Assembly (NCBI GenBank): GCA_023389295.1
Contig: JAEWEO010000098.1
Coordinates: 1 to 64,000 of the forward strand
Direction of reading: 5' to 3'
DNA: 64,000 bases
Source: Bacillota bacterium
GTDB taxonomy: Bacteria > Bacillota > Clostridia > Lachnospirales > Lachnospiraceae
A program made the position numbers and the translations under genes. The notes beneath the pieces were generated by a model. That model had not been told where the DNA came from. It searched no databases and was given only the letters and a program-made list of their open reading frames with translations. Below are positions 52,459 to 60,491 of the stretch, piece after piece; within the stretch, counting starts at the first letter, position 1; the number at the start of each line of letters is the position of its first letter.

Positions 52459-53184
52459 CTACAGATCAGGGTTTTCCAACCCACCTTTATTTATAAATTG
52501 TAATATTCCAAGGTGTATTCCCCAAGCCATCTTTTCTTGATAATCTTCGTTAATCAGAAGCTCTGATTCCTTGATATTAGATAGATAGCCACATTCCACG
52601 ATAACCAAGGGACAATTCGTTTTAGTTAGCATAAAATAATTATTATTCGATTTAGCTTTTCTATGATTCCCATCCTGCATCGTATCTACAATCTGTGCCT
52701 GGAGTATTTCTGCTAGCTTTTTGCCCTGCTTTGATTCTGAATAATAAAATACCTGAGCTCCTTTAACATATTCCTCTGTAAAACTGTTTTGATGGAGGCT
52801 GATAGCCATATCAGCATTACTAGAATGTATCATATCAACTCTAGCTTTCAAGTCCGCATTCTTTTTATTCGAATCTGATTCAGAATATAATCCGACATCA
52901 TCTTCTCTTGTCATAATTACTTGAATATCATTTTGTTCCAATAGATTCTTTAGTTTTAATGCAACACTTAAATTGATATCCTTTTCAAGCGCATTATTAA
53001 CGCCTACCTTACCCGGATCTCTTCCTCCATGTCCCGGGTCAATAACAATTGTAATCTGTTTTTCGTCTATCTTATTGTTTTGAGAGAATAGGACTCTTTT
53101 CATAACCTTAACGGATTGGTCCGTAGTTAATATACTTGCAAGGAATATAAGAAGAAGGAAGATCACGCTAAAATACTTTTTCAT
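52459..53184 (-). CDS. cwlD: N-acetylmuramoyl-L-alanine amidase CwlD
   Basis: The roughly 241-residue protein has a signal or anchor segment (about 3-20) and an Amidase_3 domain with the zinc ligands in VIDPGHGGRDPGKVG (His, near 47), SLHQNSF (His) and VECGYLSN (catalytic Glu). CwlD forms muramic-delta-lactam in spore cortex. The size and single domain fit CwlD, but other amidases of this class cannot be fully excluded. ATG 53184 is chosen because the signal peptide starts there; the ribosome binding site is weak. Confidence 0.88.
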   Translation of the reverse strand: MKKYFSVIFLLLIFLASILTTDQSVKVMKRVLFSQNNKIDEKQITIVIDPGHGGRDPGKVGVNNALEKDINLSVALKLKNLLEQNDIQVIMTREDDVGLYSESDSNKKNADLKARVDMIHSSNADMAISLHQNSFTEEYVKGAQVFYYSESKQGKKLAEILQAQIVDTMQDGNHRKAKSNNNYFMLTKTNCPLVIVECGYLSNIKESELLINEDYQEKMAWGIHLGILQFINKGGLENPDL

Positions 53185-53273
53185 ATTGATACATCCATTA
53201 CCCAAGTTCCCTATATTCTATGAAATACCTCTTTGTCCTATTCTATCCGATCCCCATTATTCTATCTCCGGTA

Positions 53274-54989
53274 TTACTTATTTAGATACCTAGTGATTAC
53301 ATTCCAGATGCTTTCTCTCTCAAGACCAAGCTTCCAGGCAGCAACTCCTGCAACATCCGCATTATAGATCACCTTCATCTTCTCTTCAATGGATTTATCC
53401 TCTTCCTGCCACATGCGATAGATTGCGTCATCTTTCTCAAACTCTACATAGTAGCAACCATAATTATCATCCCATTTTGCCTCTAGATTATTTTCCTCAA
53501 TGAGCTTCATTGCCGGTGTCATTGATAAGGTTTCTGAAGTAACTTCTCCCTCTTTGGTTTCCTTCCAAAGTCTAGTATAGAAGGGGATTGCGATAACAAC
53601 CTTTTCTTTTGGAACCATGGATAATATATTATTTACTGCATCGGTAACAAATCCAAGTGAAGACACCGGTCCTGCCACCTCTGAACCCGCATAATGTTCA
53701 TCATAAGCCATAACAATGACATAATCTACAATTTCACCTTGCTCTTCTCTATCATAGTATTCGCTATAAGCAGATGGAACATAACTGTCAACCGAAAGTA
53801 CAATTCCATTGTTTCTGCATTTTACCGATAACTCACGCAAGAACTGAACGTAATGCTCTCCTGCTTTGGAGGGAATCTTCTCAAAATCAATATTGATACC
53901 ATTTAATTTATATTCTAACGCTAACTCAATCAACTTGTTCGACAGAGCTTCTCTACGCGAGGTGTAGGAAAGCAATTCATTCATATCAAGGTTAGAATTT
54001 GCATTAAAATCATCGATTACCGCCCAAACCTCTAAACCAAGTTTGCCTGCTTTCTCAACATATGCTTTTGTTGCTACTGAGGTGATATTTGCCATTTCAT
54101 CGCTGATGCTAAACCAGGTCGGCAATACAACGTTTACCTCTTTTGTTGCTCCAATTAAACTCTCCAAATTGTTAACAGCATCCGTATTAAATACCTGATG
54201 AAATACCATATTTAACTTACCGGATCTTGACTGTGAAGTATAGATCGGCGCCTGATAGGAGCTTTCCAAAGTCTCATAGAAGGCTTCTTTTGTATGTTTC
54301 TTCTTAACATAACCTTTTATACCATCGTTAGTCATAACCTTAACAAAACCTTTTTTCGGAGCTTCCTCCGTATCGACATACATCAATTTAGTACCCACCG
54401 GCAATTCCACCAAAATATCACTCTTAATATTAGGCTCAACACGAAGCTGAGTATTTTTTGATACTTCGGTATATAAGTAATCATCCCAGATGTAATTGAT
54501 CACTACTCTATTAGGGTCTTTAAAATATTCAAAGGTTAAATCTGAATAGTTCTTTACAAAATCTAGGGAAACATAAACCTTATCCGCATATACCTTAGCA
54601 ATGGGATATTCCGTTGATACCTGTGTTTTAATGGTACTTTTCGTTACGCTATACTCACTTTTTCCTGCATCGATCTGAATAATCTCATTAGGAGTAGTAT
54701 AAGTCAAAATATTCTCGTTGTAATCCCAATAAAAACGATGATTAAATTCTTCCACAACCGTATTATAATCTATATAAACCTTACCTTCCGATAGTAGGCC
54801 TTTTTTCTCGCTTATTTCATTTTGCAATATTACCAATACCTCTGTATCACTTACCGCATAATATTCGGTTAGCGGCATAACCTTTTTACTCGGAGTCATA
54901 AATTCGACAATTGCTGATATAACAACAATTGCTATTATAATAATTGCAGCGACTGAACCAATAGCCGCCATTTTCATTCTCTTTTCCAT
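53274..54989 (-). CDS. Spore/cell-wall GH18 glycosidase with SH3 domain
   Basis: The 571-residue protein has an N-terminal membrane segment (about 8-28), a copper-amine-oxidase-N-like domain (about 55-165), a bacterial SH3 domain (about 182-240, LRVEPNIKSDILVELPVGTK) and a GH18 barrel (about 255-570) with the catalytic NGINIDFEKIPS, i.e. DxxDxDxE-like with the essential Glu. It probably cleaves peptidoglycan or spore cortex and may be anchored outside. GGAGG fits ATG 54989. A structured element lies upstream. Confidence 0.88.
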   Translation of the reverse strand: MEKRMKMAAIGSVAAIIIIAIVVISAIVEFMTPSKKVMPLTEYYAVSDTEVLVILQNEISEKKGLLSEGKVYIDYNTVVEEFNHRFYWDYNENILTYTTPNEIIQIDAGKSEYSVTKSTIKTQVSTEYPIAKVYADKVYVSLDFVKNYSDLTFEYFKDPNRVVINYIWDDYLYTEVSKNTQLRVEPNIKSDILVELPVGTKLMYVDTEEAPKKGFVKVMTNDGIKGYVKKKHTKEAFYETLESSYQAPIYTSQSRSGKLNMVFHQVFNTDAVNNLESLIGATKEVNVVLPTWFSISDEMANITSVATKAYVEKAGKLGLEVWAVIDDFNANSNLDMNELLSYTSRREALSNKLIELALEYKLNGINIDFEKIPSKAGEHYVQFLRELSVKCRNNGIVLSVDSYVPSAYSEYYDREEQGEIVDYVIVMAYDEHYAGSEVAGPVSSLGFVTDAVNNILSMVPKEKVVIAIPFYTRLWKETKEGEVTSETLSMTPAMKLIEENNLEAKWDDNYGCYYVEFEKDDAIYRMWQEEDKSIEEKMKVIYNADVAGVAAWKLGLERESIWNVITRYLNK

Positions 54990-55126
54990 AATAACCTCCA
55001 TCGTTCGAAAAGTAGCATATGTCCATCTTATTGTCCTATTATAGCATTTAATTGATATAGAGTCATCAGTTTATTGTTCTTTTTTCACTTATTTCTTACA
55101 AAATTTGATTGAAAGTGCCAGCAAAG

Positions 55127-55201
55127 AACAGGTTGTCAATCTACGAATAGGTTTCTTCGCCTTGCGGTTACTCAAACACTATTATAGCCAGACAACCTGT
55201 T
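55127..55201. other. 75-base structured element upstream of the GH18 gene
   Basis: AACAGGTTGTC (55127-55137) pairs perfectly with GACAACCTGTT (55191-55201). Inside, AATAG..TTT pairs with AAA..CTATT, leaving a loop of about 19 bases. It has no U-tract on either side, so it is not a simple terminator. It lies 138 bp upstream of the GH18 start. I could not match it to any riboswitch consensus I know. Confidence 0.45.
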
Positions 55202-55341
55202 AAACCATCCCTATTATATTTTACTAATTGTGATAGAAGCTATCATAGGTAACATAATCAAGGCAAAAAAGTATAGAGGGCTTTTTAAGTGCCTGTGAAA
55301 TGATATCATCTATCACTTTATCAATACTTATTCACATTTTC

Positions 55342-55487
55342 TTACATCCCGAATGAATTATTTATCCTAATCCATAAATCCTCTAAGAAGGAGACGGTGG
55401 TTGCTTTTTCATCACCTCGGATAAGAAGGTCATTTGTGATATGTTATACTTATCCAAAACCAGCTCCATTTTCTCAGGTATCTCCAT
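55342..55487 (-). pseudogene. Frameshifted small gene or remnant
   Basis: Four bases after the stop of the next gene an ATG opens MEIPEKMELVLDKYNIS...; a different frame then continues with coding-like sequence GDEKATTVSFLEDLWIRIN to a stop at 55342. Joined by one frameshift the two read as one protein of about 47 residues. There is no ribosome binding site. It may be debris. Confidence 0.3.
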
Positions 55488-55490
55488 GGT

Positions 55491-56117
55491 TTATGAATGT
55501 ACTATTCTTCGAAACAGTTGATTTGCAGTAATGTAGGGTACTGTAGGGTCCTCAATAAATGGTACCGACCACACCCTTTGTTGTAATTCTTTTCTTATCT
55601 TTTTTGCTCTTTCCTGTGTAGCTAGGGGAATTAAAAACAACCAACTATTACTATCCGGACCTATGTCCAAAGACTCTTCAAAATGAAGTAGCTTAGGAAA
55701 ATCCCATTCCGATGGACCGCCTACAACAATTTTTAAAGTACACCTTATGAACTCCTCTCTGTTTCCTAAATAATCCGTGCCAAGGTCCATGATAATACAG
55801 TCAAAATCTTCAGAATAGATATCCACGATTTGTTTGGATTGAACCCCCTTATAGCAAGTAAGTTGACCATAGGAGAAAGAATCTTCCGTCTCCCTGTCCC
55901 ATTCATAAGCATTTTGAATACACTCCATGTCGCGGTGGTGATTACATTCCAAAAAGGCGGTTTTTCGTCCCAACTCCCCTCCCATGTAGAAAGCGAGCAT
56001 AAGCCCGGTATGAGTTACACCAACTCCGCGGTGAGTTCCGATTAGTCCGATAACCTCTCTAACTCTACCCGAATTCTTATGTATTAATTTCTTAAGTAGT
56101 ATTGGTCTTTGTCTCAT
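55491..56117 (-). CDS. P-loop-like protein with altered Walker A (GVGVTH), CpaE/MinD-like
   Basis: The 208-residue protein reads EVIGLIGTHRGVGVTHTGLMLAFYM near residue 20, where MinD/CpaE ATPases have GGVGKTT: the Lys is Val and the next positions are Thr-His. Later DFDCIIMDLGTDYLGN matches the Walker B position (normally IIDLPP or similar), and LKIVVGGPSEWDFPKLL fits the strand after it. The fold is thus a MinD-like domain that probably cannot hydrolyse ATP normally. It is 29 bp downstream of a kinase gene whose C-terminus has the same motif, so the two should work together. Confidence 0.7.
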   Translation of the reverse strand: MRQRPILLKKLIHKNSGRVREVIGLIGTHRGVGVTHTGLMLAFYMGGELGRKTAFLECNHHRDMECIQNAYEWDRETEDSFSYGQLTCYKGVQSKQIVDIYSEDFDCIIMDLGTDYLGNREEFIRCTLKIVVGGPSEWDFPKLLHFEESLDIGPDSNSWLFLIPLATQERAKKIRKELQQRVWSVPFIEDPTVPYITANQLFRRIVHS

Positions 56118-56146
56118 TAGAGGTCGCTCCTCCTTGCTTATAGTAT

Positions 56147-57517
56147 TTACTGTAGGTTTAATCCCTTTGACTGGTTATACAGTTCATGAAAAAGTTCTTT
56201 TCCGTTCTGCGCAGTTATCTTAGAAAATGGATCCGGTTCATATGGTACGCGATAACATTTGCGGTGTTCCATGTTTTGTACGGCTCTAGAAAATTGTTGT
56301 CCGTTGGCAAAGTTAAATAAGTAATAGATCTCTTTATATTCTGCTACTAAATCCAGCGCTTCCTCCGAATAATTCAATTCCCAGTCCTTAAGTCCAAGTA
56401 GTAATAGCTTTACATCAGCTTGAAGAAATTCCTCCACATTTTTACCTGTAAGACATCCATAATCAATAATAACAAGAGGAGCTTCTACTTCTTCTTTGGA
56501 TCTATCTTCCTGATAGAGTAGTAAAGGTATTCTCCCTATGGTATAGATTGAGGGAGCTTTTGCAGCCCCTTCATACCGACTTTTCATTATTCGGACTCCA
56601 CCGCTATTATTTCTCTCAAGATAAATACAGTTTAACTTGCGGCTTAATAAATAATTACATAGTCGAAAGGAAAAGTGTGTTACTCCGATTCTTGGCTGTG
56701 CACCGGCAATCGCAAAGGTTATTTTCTTCTTCGTTGATCCATTGTATTGATTCTTCTTACTTAGGGCTGATAACTGAGCATAAAGATTTGATACCGAAGC
56801 ATACCGTAATGACGGATGAAATTTTAGACATTTATTTATAATATTCTTTAATTGCATGGAACAACTACTTACCTGATCAATATTATCAAAGTCCAAAGAA
56901 TTCCTCGTTATCATGATTTTGGTGGCCATAAAATAAAGCAACATTCCAATACTGTACACATCACTTCGTTCGTCTATCTTTGTCCTATGATATAATTCCG
57001 GTGCTGAATAACCCCTTGTACCAGTGTAGGGCTGTGCTTCGGATAATTCATCCTGATAAAGTGCACTTCCAAAATCAATTAGCTTTATGGTGTGATCGGA
57101 CAGAATAATATTATCCGGCTTTAAGTCAATATATAAAATTGGTCTTAAGGTGGAGTGTAAATACTGAATGAGATTACAGATTTGAATTCCATATTGAATT
57201 ATGATATCCTCCGAAAGTAATCCCTGGGAATCAACATACTCTTTTAGGGTCTGCCCCTCCAGATATTGTTCAATAATATAGGAACCTTCTTCGTCTTCCT
57301 CAATATCATAAATTATAGGAATACAGGAATGTTTTAGATTCTTTAATACAAATGCTTCTTTTCTTTGGAAATTATATAAGGGATGGTTTTTAGAAATGAA
57401 TTTGATTGCACGGTAAGAATTTAGCTTGATATGTACGGCAAGATATACGGTAGAAGTACCACCTTTGCCAAGCAGTCCTAAGATTTTATATTTTTGAAAC
57501 CAGATTTCCTGATGCAT
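56147..57517 (-). CDS. Serine/threonine kinase fused to a GxGVTH P-loop-like domain
   Basis: From ATG 57517 (AAAGGAG just upstream) the protein has 456 residues. The kinase domain (about 7-260) shows the Gly loop LLGKGGTSTVYLA, Lys39 in YRAIKF, an HRD variant ILYIDLKPDNIIL that keeps the catalytic Asp and Asn, LIDFGSA and GTRGYSAPE, so activity is expected. There is no membrane segment and there are no PASTA repeats, unlike PrkC. After a short linker a second domain (about 268-450) begins ITFAIAGAQPRIGVTHFSFRL, a MinD/CpaE-like P-loop in which the Walker Lys is replaced, then APLVIIDYG. It heads an operon with the stand-alone GVGVTH protein. Confidence 0.85.
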   Translation of the reverse strand: MHQEIWFQKYKILGLLGKGGTSTVYLAVHIKLNSYRAIKFISKNHPLYNFQRKEAFVLKNLKHSCIPIIYDIEEDEEGSYIIEQYLEGQTLKEYVDSQGLLSEDIIIQYGIQICNLIQYLHSTLRPILYIDLKPDNIILSDHTIKLIDFGSALYQDELSEAQPYTGTRGYSAPELYHRTKIDERSDVYSIGMLLYFMATKIMITRNSLDFDNIDQVSSCSMQLKNIINKCLKFHPSLRYASVSNLYAQLSALSKKNQYNGSTKKKITFAIAGAQPRIGVTHFSFRLCNYLLSRKLNCIYLERNNSGGVRIMKSRYEGAAKAPSIYTIGRIPLLLYQEDRSKEEVEAPLVIIDYGCLTGKNVEEFLQADVKLLLLGLKDWELNYSEEALDLVAEYKEIYYLFNFANGQQFSRAVQNMEHRKCYRVPYEPDPFSKITAQNGKELFHELYNQSKGLNLQ

Positions 57518-57550
57518 TCTCTCCTTTCCTATCAGCATATGATGGAATCA

Positions 57551-57593
57551 ATACAACTTAATTATAGTAAAATTATGTCATTTATACAACTTA
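57551..57593 (-). promoter_or_regulatory. Kinase promoter framed by 10-bp direct repeats
   Basis: On the minus strand TTGTAT, a 17-bp spacer and TATAAT (57561-57566) lie 44 bp upstream of the kinase start. The 10-mer TAAGTTGTAT occurs twice, at 57584-57593 over the -35 and at 57551-57560 just past the -10, exactly 33 bp apart (three helical turns), which suggests an operator. Confidence 0.55.
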
Positions 57594-57711
57594 TTTTTCG
57601 TTGTGTATTTTTACAAACATTTTCCATTTTTTTGTTGATTTTTTTGTCATAACCTGCTTTATTTTGTAACTTTAGGGCGTGTCATTCATATAAATTTCAT
57701 ATCTATGTGTA

Positions 57712-57740
57712 TTGACTTTACCTGTTATTTAAATTATACT
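57712..57740 (+). promoter_or_regulatory. Sigma-A promoter for mecA
   Basis: TTGACT, a 17-bp spacer and TATACT lie 88 bp upstream of the mecA start. Confidence 0.65.
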
Positions 57741-57827
57741 TTTTTTACACCATAGGTTGATTATTGTGGAATGCCTATATCCACTATATAATCAGTTACT
57801 TTTTAAGTACAGAAAGGGGTGTACTTT

Positions 57828-58598
57828 ATGAAAATAGAAAAAATTAGCGATAATCAAATACGATGTACCTTGAGTAAAAGCGATTTAATAGACCGAGAAC
57901 TAAAAATTAGTGAACTGGCTTATGGCACGGAAAAAGCAAAAGCGTTGTTTCGAGATATGATTCAACAAGCTTTCTATGAGTTTGGTTTTGAAGTAGATGA
58001 TATTCCCTTAATGATTGAAGCAATACCGGTTTCTACCGAATGTCTTATCTTAGTTATAACCAAGGTAGAAGATCCCGATGAATTGGATACACGTTTTTCT
58101 AAGTTCTCTTCTTTTAACCTTCATGGACAACATGAAAAAGATGAAGATGATGAGTCCTACGCAGATGAAATCATAAGTAGTTTTGATCAGATGGATGATG
58201 AGCTTAATGATGATATGGAGGATAACTCAAAAGAAGATAATACTGAGGAAGCTGACACTCCAGAGGTTGAAGCGACCTCAAAGCAAGGCATTAATGTTGC
58301 TCCAAGATTAACCAAGATATATTCTTTCCGTTCTTTGAAAGAAGTAATTGAATTAGCCAATATTATGCTTGGAACATATCATGGTCGTAATACATTATAC
58401 AAGAACCCACAAAGTGCTACCTACTATCTAGTAATCAGCATATCCGATCATACTCCGGAGGAATTCAACAAAATATGTAATATCATATCTGAATATGGTA
58501 AAACAGAACGGTCTACTTACGCAAGCGCTACTTATTATGAGGAACATTATGAAATCATCGTTAAAGATCACGCATTACAAATACTCTCTGTAATGTAA
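57828..58598 (+). CDS. mecA: MecA-type ClpC adaptor protein
   Basis: The 256-residue protein has the MecA N-terminal domain (MKIEKISDNQIRCTLSKSDL, AKALFRDMIQQAFYEFGFE), a long acidic linker (about 105-150) and the C-terminal Clp-binding domain (IYSFRSLKEVIELANIM, SATYYLVISI, EYGKTE). MecA delivers substrates to ClpC. AAAGGGG precedes ATG 57828, preferred to the upstream in-frame start at 57819. A strong terminator follows. Confidence 0.9.
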   Translation: MKIEKISDNQIRCTLSKSDLIDRELKISELAYGTEKAKALFRDMIQQAFYEFGFEVDDIPLMIEAIPVSTECLILVITKVEDPDELDTRFSKFSSFNLHGQHEKDEDDESYADEIISSFDQMDDELNDDMEDNSKEDNTEEADTPEVEATSKQGINVAPRLTKIYSFRSLKEVIELANIMLGTYHGRNTLYKNPQSATYYLVISISDHTPEEFNKICNIISEYGKTERSTYASATYYEEHYEIIVKDHALQILSVM

Positions 58599-58645
58599 AT
58601 GGGTATATCAAACAGCTACTAATCGCAATTAACTACAAAGAAAAC

Positions 58646-58693
58646 TAGCTATAAAAAAGAGAATTGGGAAACCAATTCTCTTTTTTATAGCTA
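58646..58693. terminator. Strong bidirectional terminator with GAAA tetraloop
   Basis: A perfect 22-bp stem closed by GAAA contains AAAAAAGAGAATTGG and its complement with six T. It serves mecA and the facing DUF1858 gene. Confidence 0.85.
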
Positions 58694-58751
58694 AGTAAAA
58701 ATGATCTCTTTACTTATTCTATGGAGAAAAATGATTTCCCAATCAATTCTA

Positions 58752-58952
58752 TTATTCACCGGTTTCTGCGTAAATTCTATCCATTAATTCTTCCGGATCT
58801 AATCCATGTACCATTGCTGCCTCTTCTAATGTTTCTGCCTGAGCAGAAGGGCATCCAAGGCAATGCATACCAATATCTAAAAGTACCGGAATAATGCTCT
58901 GGTCCAATGCAATTGCTTGAGCGATTGTCATGTCCTTTGTTATAGTTGCCAT
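58752..58952 (-). CDS. DUF1858-domain small protein
   Basis: The 66-residue protein starts [17 protein letters not shown] and contains [23 protein letters not shown] with a CLGC Cys pair, the hallmark of DUF1858 (ScdA N-terminal-like). It is probably redox- or iron-related, but the function is unknown. AAGGAGG precedes the ATG. A ferredoxin gene lies nearby, divergent from it. Confidence 0.88.
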   Translation of the reverse strand: MATITKDMTIAQAIALDQSIIPVLLDIGMHCLGCPSAQAETLEEAAMVHGLDPEELMDRIYAETGE

Positions 58953-59205
58953 AATATAAACCTCCTTAAATAGTTATATTCTCCGTAATTCTATGCCGGT
59001 TTATACTGCATTAATCAAAGAATTACGCCTTTCATAACATTTTCTATTAGCACATAGCAAATCAACTTTTTATTCGCTAATGCTTAAACATAATTATAGG
59101 CTATCACTTACTCATCGTCAAGCATGGAATAAATATAAAATCTACTTGCAATCTTGTCCCTAGTATATTAAAATATAATCGATTGTTTGAAAGGAGGTTA
59201 TTATT

Positions 59206-59373
59206 ATGGCTTACAAAATTAGTGATGAATGCATTAGCTGTGGTGCTTGTGCAGGAGATTGCCCTACAGGTGCTATTTCTGAAGGAGCTACTCATTATGA
59301 AATTGACCCCGATACATGTATCGATTGTGGATCATGTGCAGATACATGTCCTACAGGAGCAATTTCTGAATAA
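59206..59373 (+). CDS. 2[4Fe-4S] ferredoxin (55 aa)
   Basis: A 55-residue protein opens at ATG 59206 with AAAGGAGG upstream. It has two CxxCxxCxxxCP cluster motifs (CISCGACAGDCPTG and CIDCGSCADTCPTG), the classic clostridial ferredoxin. It carries electrons in anaerobic metabolism. A TATAAT at 59174-59179 suggests a short leader. It is single-gene, with a terminator 22 bp later. Confidence 0.95.
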   Translation: MAYKISDECISCGACAGDCPTGAISEGATHYEIDPDTCIDCGSCADTCPTGAISE

Positions 59374-59394
59374 TAAGATAACTACATAAAAAGA

Positions 59395-59427
59395 GGATGT
59401 GTCACTATGAACGCATCCTTTTTTTTA
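59395..59427 (+). terminator. Ferredoxin terminator
   Basis: GGATGTG pairs with CGCATCC (one wobble) around a 10-base loop, followed by eight T. Confidence 0.8.
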
Positions 59428-59521
59428 TTTATTTTATTTAACCTTCTCTTTTTATTCATTATCTTGTTGTATATTAAAATCGTAAGAAAAAATATGTATG
59501 AAATAGAAAGCTTGTCCTATT

Positions 59522-60184
59522 CTAAATATATATTTTATTCTTCTTTAAAAATTTAGATTTTTTTCTTTTTTTATCAACCGTTGCTGCTGTCATTAACCTA
59601 CCCTTTTGGTACTCTCTGAGCGAAGCGTCAAACTTTTTGTAACGTTCTTCTTCTTTTTCTTCCTGAAGCCTCATGAGATAGTTCATTTCTCTAATAACCC
59701 CATCTGTGACATTTGCGCTAATTTCTTCCGTAATTACACCATTATTTTCTTTAAGCGCTGACATTATGATATGATTCATGATGGCTTTGAATTGACCCAT
59801 TTTGCTCTCGGCTTCTTCTTTGATCTCATGGCCTTCTTCTTCCGTAATCAGGCTTGTCCCTTCCTTTGCCTCATCCTGCTTGTCCTCGCGAAATAGCTCA
59901 ATCACCTTTGAGTCCTCCTTCTGTTGCATAACTGTATCGGAATCAAGCGAATCCATTGTGTTTAAATTGGATAGAATCATTTTTATAGCTTTCAACTGAA
60001 AGCCCTGTTCTTTTAGATGTTTCACCCTTTTTAAAAGCTCAATATCCGATTCCTTATAATATCGTTGTTCCATTTCGTTTCGGGAAATCGGTAGAGCAAG
60101 TTCCTTTTGCCAATATCTGAGAACATGGGCTTCCACGTCAATGCGTTTCGCAGCCTCTGATATCATATACCTAACTTCTTCCAC
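59522..60184 (-). CDS. MerR-like HTH protein with coiled-coil tail
   Basis: The 220-residue protein has a MerR-type winged helix (about 5-75: MISEAAKRIDVEAHVLRYWQKE, RYYKESDIELLKRVKHLKEQG), a Glu/Lys-rich middle, a helical region (about 120-190) and a very basic end (KKRKKSKFLKKNK). The domain order is like RacA or DUF3967-type proteins that bind DNA, not metal-sensing MerR. Start GTG 60184 has GGGAGGG upstream. Function inferred only. Confidence 0.8.
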   Translation of the reverse strand: MEEVRYMISEAAKRIDVEAHVLRYWQKELALPISRNEMEQRYYKESDIELLKRVKHLKEQGFQLKAIKMILSNLNTMDSLDSDTVMQQKEDSKVIELFREDKQDEAKEGTSLITEEEGHEIKEEAESKMGQFKAIMNHIIMSALKENNGVITEEISANVTDGVIREMNYLMRLQEEKEEERYKKFDASLREYQKGRLMTAATVDKKRKKSKFLKKNKIYI

Positions 60185-60294
60185 TCGTACACCCTCCCTT
60201 TTTAGTGTAATTATTTTCCACTTTTTACATTATAACATAGCAATCCTCAATTGCAAGACAGTTTCCACATATTTACATATAACTTGTCGACATA

Positions 60295-60327
60295 AAAAGG
60301 GGAAACCTCAAAGAAGTTCCCCCTTTT
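60295..60327 (-). terminator. Second hairpin downstream of dnaB
   Basis: AAAAGGGG pairs with CCCCTTTT, plus AAC/GTT beyond one mismatch, with five T on the minus strand. Confidence 0.55.
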
Positions 60328-60438
60328 CTACATAAAACAGAGATTATTCGTAGAATTATGTTGTCCTCTTTACCCTTCAAACTACGAATCTCTCTACTAT
60401 TTTTAGAAACTAATCTAATGATGTAATATTCTTGAAAA

Positions 60439-60473
60439 AACTCACATCTTGATCTGCATCAAAAATGTGAGTT
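60439..60473 (-). terminator. Terminator of the gdpP-rplI-dnaB unit
   Basis: AACTCACAT pairs with ATGTGAGTT (9 bp) around a 17-base loop, and six T follow on the minus strand, 18 bp after the dnaB stop. Confidence 0.75.
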
Positions 60474-60491
60474 ATAAGTTTAATATATAAG

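Noticed and set aside
55127..55201. Known riboswitch (c-di-GMP, ydaO c-di-AMP, cobalamin, SAM, glycine)
   Set aside because: I looked for the conserved cores of these classes and did not find them. It is kept only as an unassigned structure.
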